DNA from: DASUXY01 sp035301985
GTDB taxonomy: Bacteria; Bacillota; Bacilli; Bacillales; Amphibacillaceae
Reading direction: 5' to 3'
Length of the DNA stretch: 7,569 bases
Assembly (NCBI GenBank): GCA_035301985.1
Contig: DATGTE010000047.1
Coordinates: 1 to 7,569, forward strand
Below are positions 6,322-7,569 of this stretch, one piece after another. The notes beneath the pieces were generated by a model. The model was not told where the DNA came from. It searched no databases and saw only the letters and a list, made by a program, of their open reading frames with translations. How positions within the stretch are numbered: the stretch's first letter is position 1; the number at the start of each line of letters is the position of its first letter. The position numbers and the translations under genes were made by a program.

Positions 6322-6804
6322 ATGGCAGTCCAATTTCTATTAAATTTATGTATTGCGCTTTTGTGGATGTTGTTTCGGGATGAAGGCATCCTTCGCCTGT
6401 CCACGTTTATTTCGGGATATCTTGTCGGCATCGTAATCGTTTTCCTCATGTATCGATTTTATGGAAAAAAATTTTACTTGCAACGAGTGTATGCCGCTCT
6501 AAAACTTGTACTCATCTTTAATTCAGAGCTGTTTCAGTCAGCTTATCTCGTGTTGAAAACCATTTTGAATCCACAACTCGATTTAAAGCCGGGTATTTTC
6601 AGATATGAGACGGTATTAAAAGGGGAATGGGAAGTTCCTTTACTTGCTTTATTGTTGACGTTAACGCCAGGGTCAGTCGTGATGGAAATCACTCCTGAAG
6701 GGAATGTGTTTTATGTACATGCGATGGATATCGTAAAGTATAAGGACAATTTATTACAGTCGTTAGCTAAGTTCGAAAAAGCGATTATGGAGGTGACTCG
6801 TTAG
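6322..6804 (+). CDS. mrpE: Mrp Na+/H+ antiporter subunit E
   Basis: MrpE (PF01899 family) is a 160-residue subunit, the normal length. The N-terminal part (about 1-46) holds one long or two short membrane helices, followed by a basic stretch FYGKKFYLQR, another hydrophobic segment (57-82) and a globular C-terminal part expected on the cytoplasmic side. The conserved motif LLTLTPGSVVMEI (111-123), with T115-P116-G117, is intact; it is the best family signature. Also typical are FNSELFQSAYLVL (66-78) and the VHAMDI segment (132-137). An AGGAGGT site (6307-6313) 8 nt before the ATG is the strongest in the operon. It follows the longest intergenic gap of the operon (37 nt after mrpD), so mrpE relies on its own site rather than on overlap. 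The stop TAG shares one base with the mrpF GTG. Confidence 0.96.
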   Translation: MAVQFLLNLCIALLWMLFRDEGILRLSTFISGYLVGIVIVFLMYRFYGKKFYLQRVYAALKLVLIFNSELFQSAYLVLKTILNPQLDLKPGIFRYETVLKGEWEVPLLALLLTLTPGSVVMEITPEGNVFYVHAMDIVKYKDNLLQSLAKFEKAIMEVTR

Positions 6805-7088
6805 TGATTAAAAGTATACTTGTAATCTCTGTCACTTTATTCGCTGTGGCGATTGGCGTGTCGGTGTATCGGATTATTCGCGGGCCTAGTCTTGCGGATC
6901 GTGTGTTTGCGATGGATTTAATTGGTATCAATCTTATTTCTGCAATTGCGGTCATCTCTGTGTTATTCAAAACGAATGCTTTCTTAGAAGTTATTCTTAT
7001 CCTGGGCATTTTAGCTTTTATTAGTACGATTGCCCTCTCAAAATTTATCGAGAGAGGTGTTATTATTGAACGCAGGCGAAACCGGTGA
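6804..7088 (+). CDS. mrpF: Mrp Na+/H+ antiporter subunit F
   Basis: MrpF (PF04066, MnhF/PhaF) is a 94-residue subunit with three membrane helices (about 3-22, 38-55 and 60-80). The family motif YRIIRGPSLADRVFAMDLIGINLI (22-45) is intact, with G27-P28, D32-R33 and D38; the D32-R33 pair is nearly invariant. The C-terminus SKFIERGVIIERRRNR is close to that of B. subtilis MrpF (KFLEKGEIIENDRNR as I recall it). The start is GTG, overlapping the mrpE TAG by one base (TAGTG), with GGAGGTGA at 6789-6796, 7 nt upstream, which fixes the choice. Such one-base overlaps usually mean translation re-initiation. The 3' end overlaps mrpG by 23 nt. Confidence 0.96.
   Translation: MIKSILVISVTLFAVAIGVSVYRIIRGPSLADRVFAMDLIGINLISAIAVISVLFKTNAFLEVILILGILAFISTIALSKFIERGVIIERRRNR
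7053..7058 (+). promoter_or_regulatory. mrpG ribosome binding site inside mrpF
   Basis: AGAGGT lies 7 nt before the TTG at 7066. It supports the short form of MrpG; the in-frame TTG at 7030 has no comparable site and would add 12 polar residues not expected in the family. Confidence 0.65.
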
Positions 7089-7440
7089 ATGGATAGCTGC
7101 TTTGTTCATTTTAGTTGGAAGTATCATTAGTGTCATTAGTGCTTTTGGCATGATTCGCTTTCCGGATGTTTACAGCCGGGCTCATGCTGGTACAAAAAGT
7201 TCAACATTAGGTGTTTTATTAACGCTTGTCGGAGCGTTTATCTATTTTTGGGTGATGGAATCTCTGTTTAGCATTCGGCTCATCCTTGGGATTATCTTCG
7301 TTTTCATCACTTCTCCGACTTCCGGACATTTGGTCATTCGCGCGGCGTATCGATCCGGTGTTCCCATGACGGAAAAGACGGTTGTTGATGAGTTAAAAGA
7401 TGTGTTTGTGGATGAACGGAAAGAGAAAAAGGGCGAATGA
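7066..7440 (+). CDS. mrpG: Mrp Na+/H+ antiporter subunit G
   Basis: MrpG (PF03334, PhaG/MnhG/YufB family) is the last subunit. From the TTG at 7066 it has 124 residues, as in B. subtilis. Three membrane helices are visible (about 8-30, 46-65 and 68-85). The family signature GMIRFPDVYSRAHAGTKSSTLGV (28-50) is complete, including the R-F-P-D-V-Y core, H40 and T43-K44-S45. A second typical segment is FITSPTSGHLVIRAAYR (80-96) with P84. The C-terminal tail after residue 100 is strongly charged (DELKDVFVDERKEKKGE) and probably cytoplasmic. The start is inferred from the AGAGGT site; GTG 7057 and TTG 7030 are alternatives. It overlaps mrpF by 23 nt, so translation coupling is likely. Confidence 0.95.
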   Translation: MNAGETGEWIAALFILVGSIISVISAFGMIRFPDVYSRAHAGTKSSTLGVLLTLVGAFIYFWVMESLFSIRLILGIIFVFITSPTSGHLVIRAAYRSGVPMTEKTVVDELKDVFVDERKEKKGE

Positions 7441-7453
7441 AATCCAGACTTAG

Positions 7454-7472
7454 TAGGGAGTAAATTTCCCTA
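7454..7472 (+). repeat. Short inverted repeat after mrpG
   Basis: TAGGGA (7454-7459) and TCCCTA (7467-7472) form a 6-bp stem with a 7-nt loop 13 nt after the mrpG stop. It is followed by AATCGG rather than T residues, so it does not look like an intrinsic terminator. It might protect the 3' end of the mRNA or be chance. Confidence 0.3.
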
Positions 7473-7513
7473 ATCGGCCGTCCGGCTTAAATAACATGGG
7501 TGTATAAACGATT

Positions 7514-7536
7514 GTCATTGTCAAGTTGACAATGAC
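7514..7536. promoter_or_regulatory. Perfect palindromic operator overlapping a -35 box
   Basis: The arms GTCATTGTCAA (7514-7524) and TTGACAATGAC (7526-7536) are perfect inverted copies around a single G. The site also reads as two tandem TTGTCA units (7512-7523) opposed by TGACAA and TGACTT (7527-7538), so it could bind two dimers side by side. The right arm contains the TTGACA -35 box of the downstream promoter, so a protein bound here would block RNA polymerase. I do not recognise it as a Fur, PerR, Zur, MntR, Rex or CodY box. The regulator is unknown. Confidence 0.75.
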
Positions 7537-7553
7537 TTTAATCCGTATATAAT
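7526..7553 (+). promoter_or_regulatory. Consensus sigma-A promoter for a gene beyond the window
   Basis: TTGACA (7526-7531) and TATAAT (7548-7553) are both perfect consensus boxes, spaced 16 nt. Transcription would start near 7560, reading rightwards out of the window. The gene it serves is not present here. The overlap with the palindrome suggests a strong promoter kept off by a repressor. Confidence 0.8.
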
Positions 7554-7569
7554 ACATTATAAAGCAAGT

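Noticed and set aside
7030..7065. Longer mrpG from TTG 7030
   Set aside because: The extra residues (MPSQNLSREVLL) are not expected in the family and AGAGGT at 7053-7058 is placed for the TTG at 7066.
7519..7524. Divergent - strand promoter from the left arm of the 7514-7536 palindrome
   Set aside because: The arm gives a TTGACA on the - strand by symmetry, but no -10 box occurs at 16-18 nt; TATACA is only 12 nt away.

Overview
The window holds a complete seven-gene mrp operon (mrpA to mrpG, about 1633-7440, + strand), the group 1 layout in which each subunit has its own gene and MrpA carries its long C-terminal extension. It encodes the hetero-oligomeric Mrp (Sha/Mnh) Na+(Li+)/H+ antiporter of the cell membrane. 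Moderate AT-richness, GGAGG-type ribosome binding sites, TTG and GTG starts and protein sequences close to the Bacillus subtilis Mrp subunits point to a member of the Bacillaceae. Mrp is the main antiporter for alkaline pH and Na+ tolerance in this group, so a haloalkali-tolerant host would fit, but the sequence does not prove it.

Left part (1-1086, - strand): the 5' part of a DUF3891-family gene that runs off the window edge, and upstream of it a complete gene for a standalone KdpD-type universal stress protein (Usp) domain with a C-terminal tail of unknown function. A perfect 10-bp stem-loop with a short T run separates the two. A 546-bp gap (1087-1632) lies between the divergent usp and mrpA genes. 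It has no convincing gene but holds several dyads and short repeats, so it probably carries both promoters and the mrp leader.

Operon (1633-7440): genes overlap or nearly touch (A/B overlap 14 nt, B/C gap 3, C/D overlap 8, D/E gap 37, E/F overlap 1, F/G overlap 23), so they are probably co-transcribed and translationally coupled. MrpA and MrpD are the proton-channel-like subunits related to complex I NuoL/M/N, MrpC resembles NuoK, and MrpB, E, F and G complete the complex. The most notable feature is in MrpD: between the central TM7 lysine (K219) and the WLP motif, one residue is missing and the usual proline of that helix is absent. MrpA in the same window keeps both the length and the proline.

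Right edge (7441-7569): no clear operon terminator. A perfect palindrome with 11-bp arms (7514-7536) contains the -35 box of a near-ideal sigma-A promoter (TTGACA, 16 nt, TATAAT), so a repressed gene probably begins just beyond the window.
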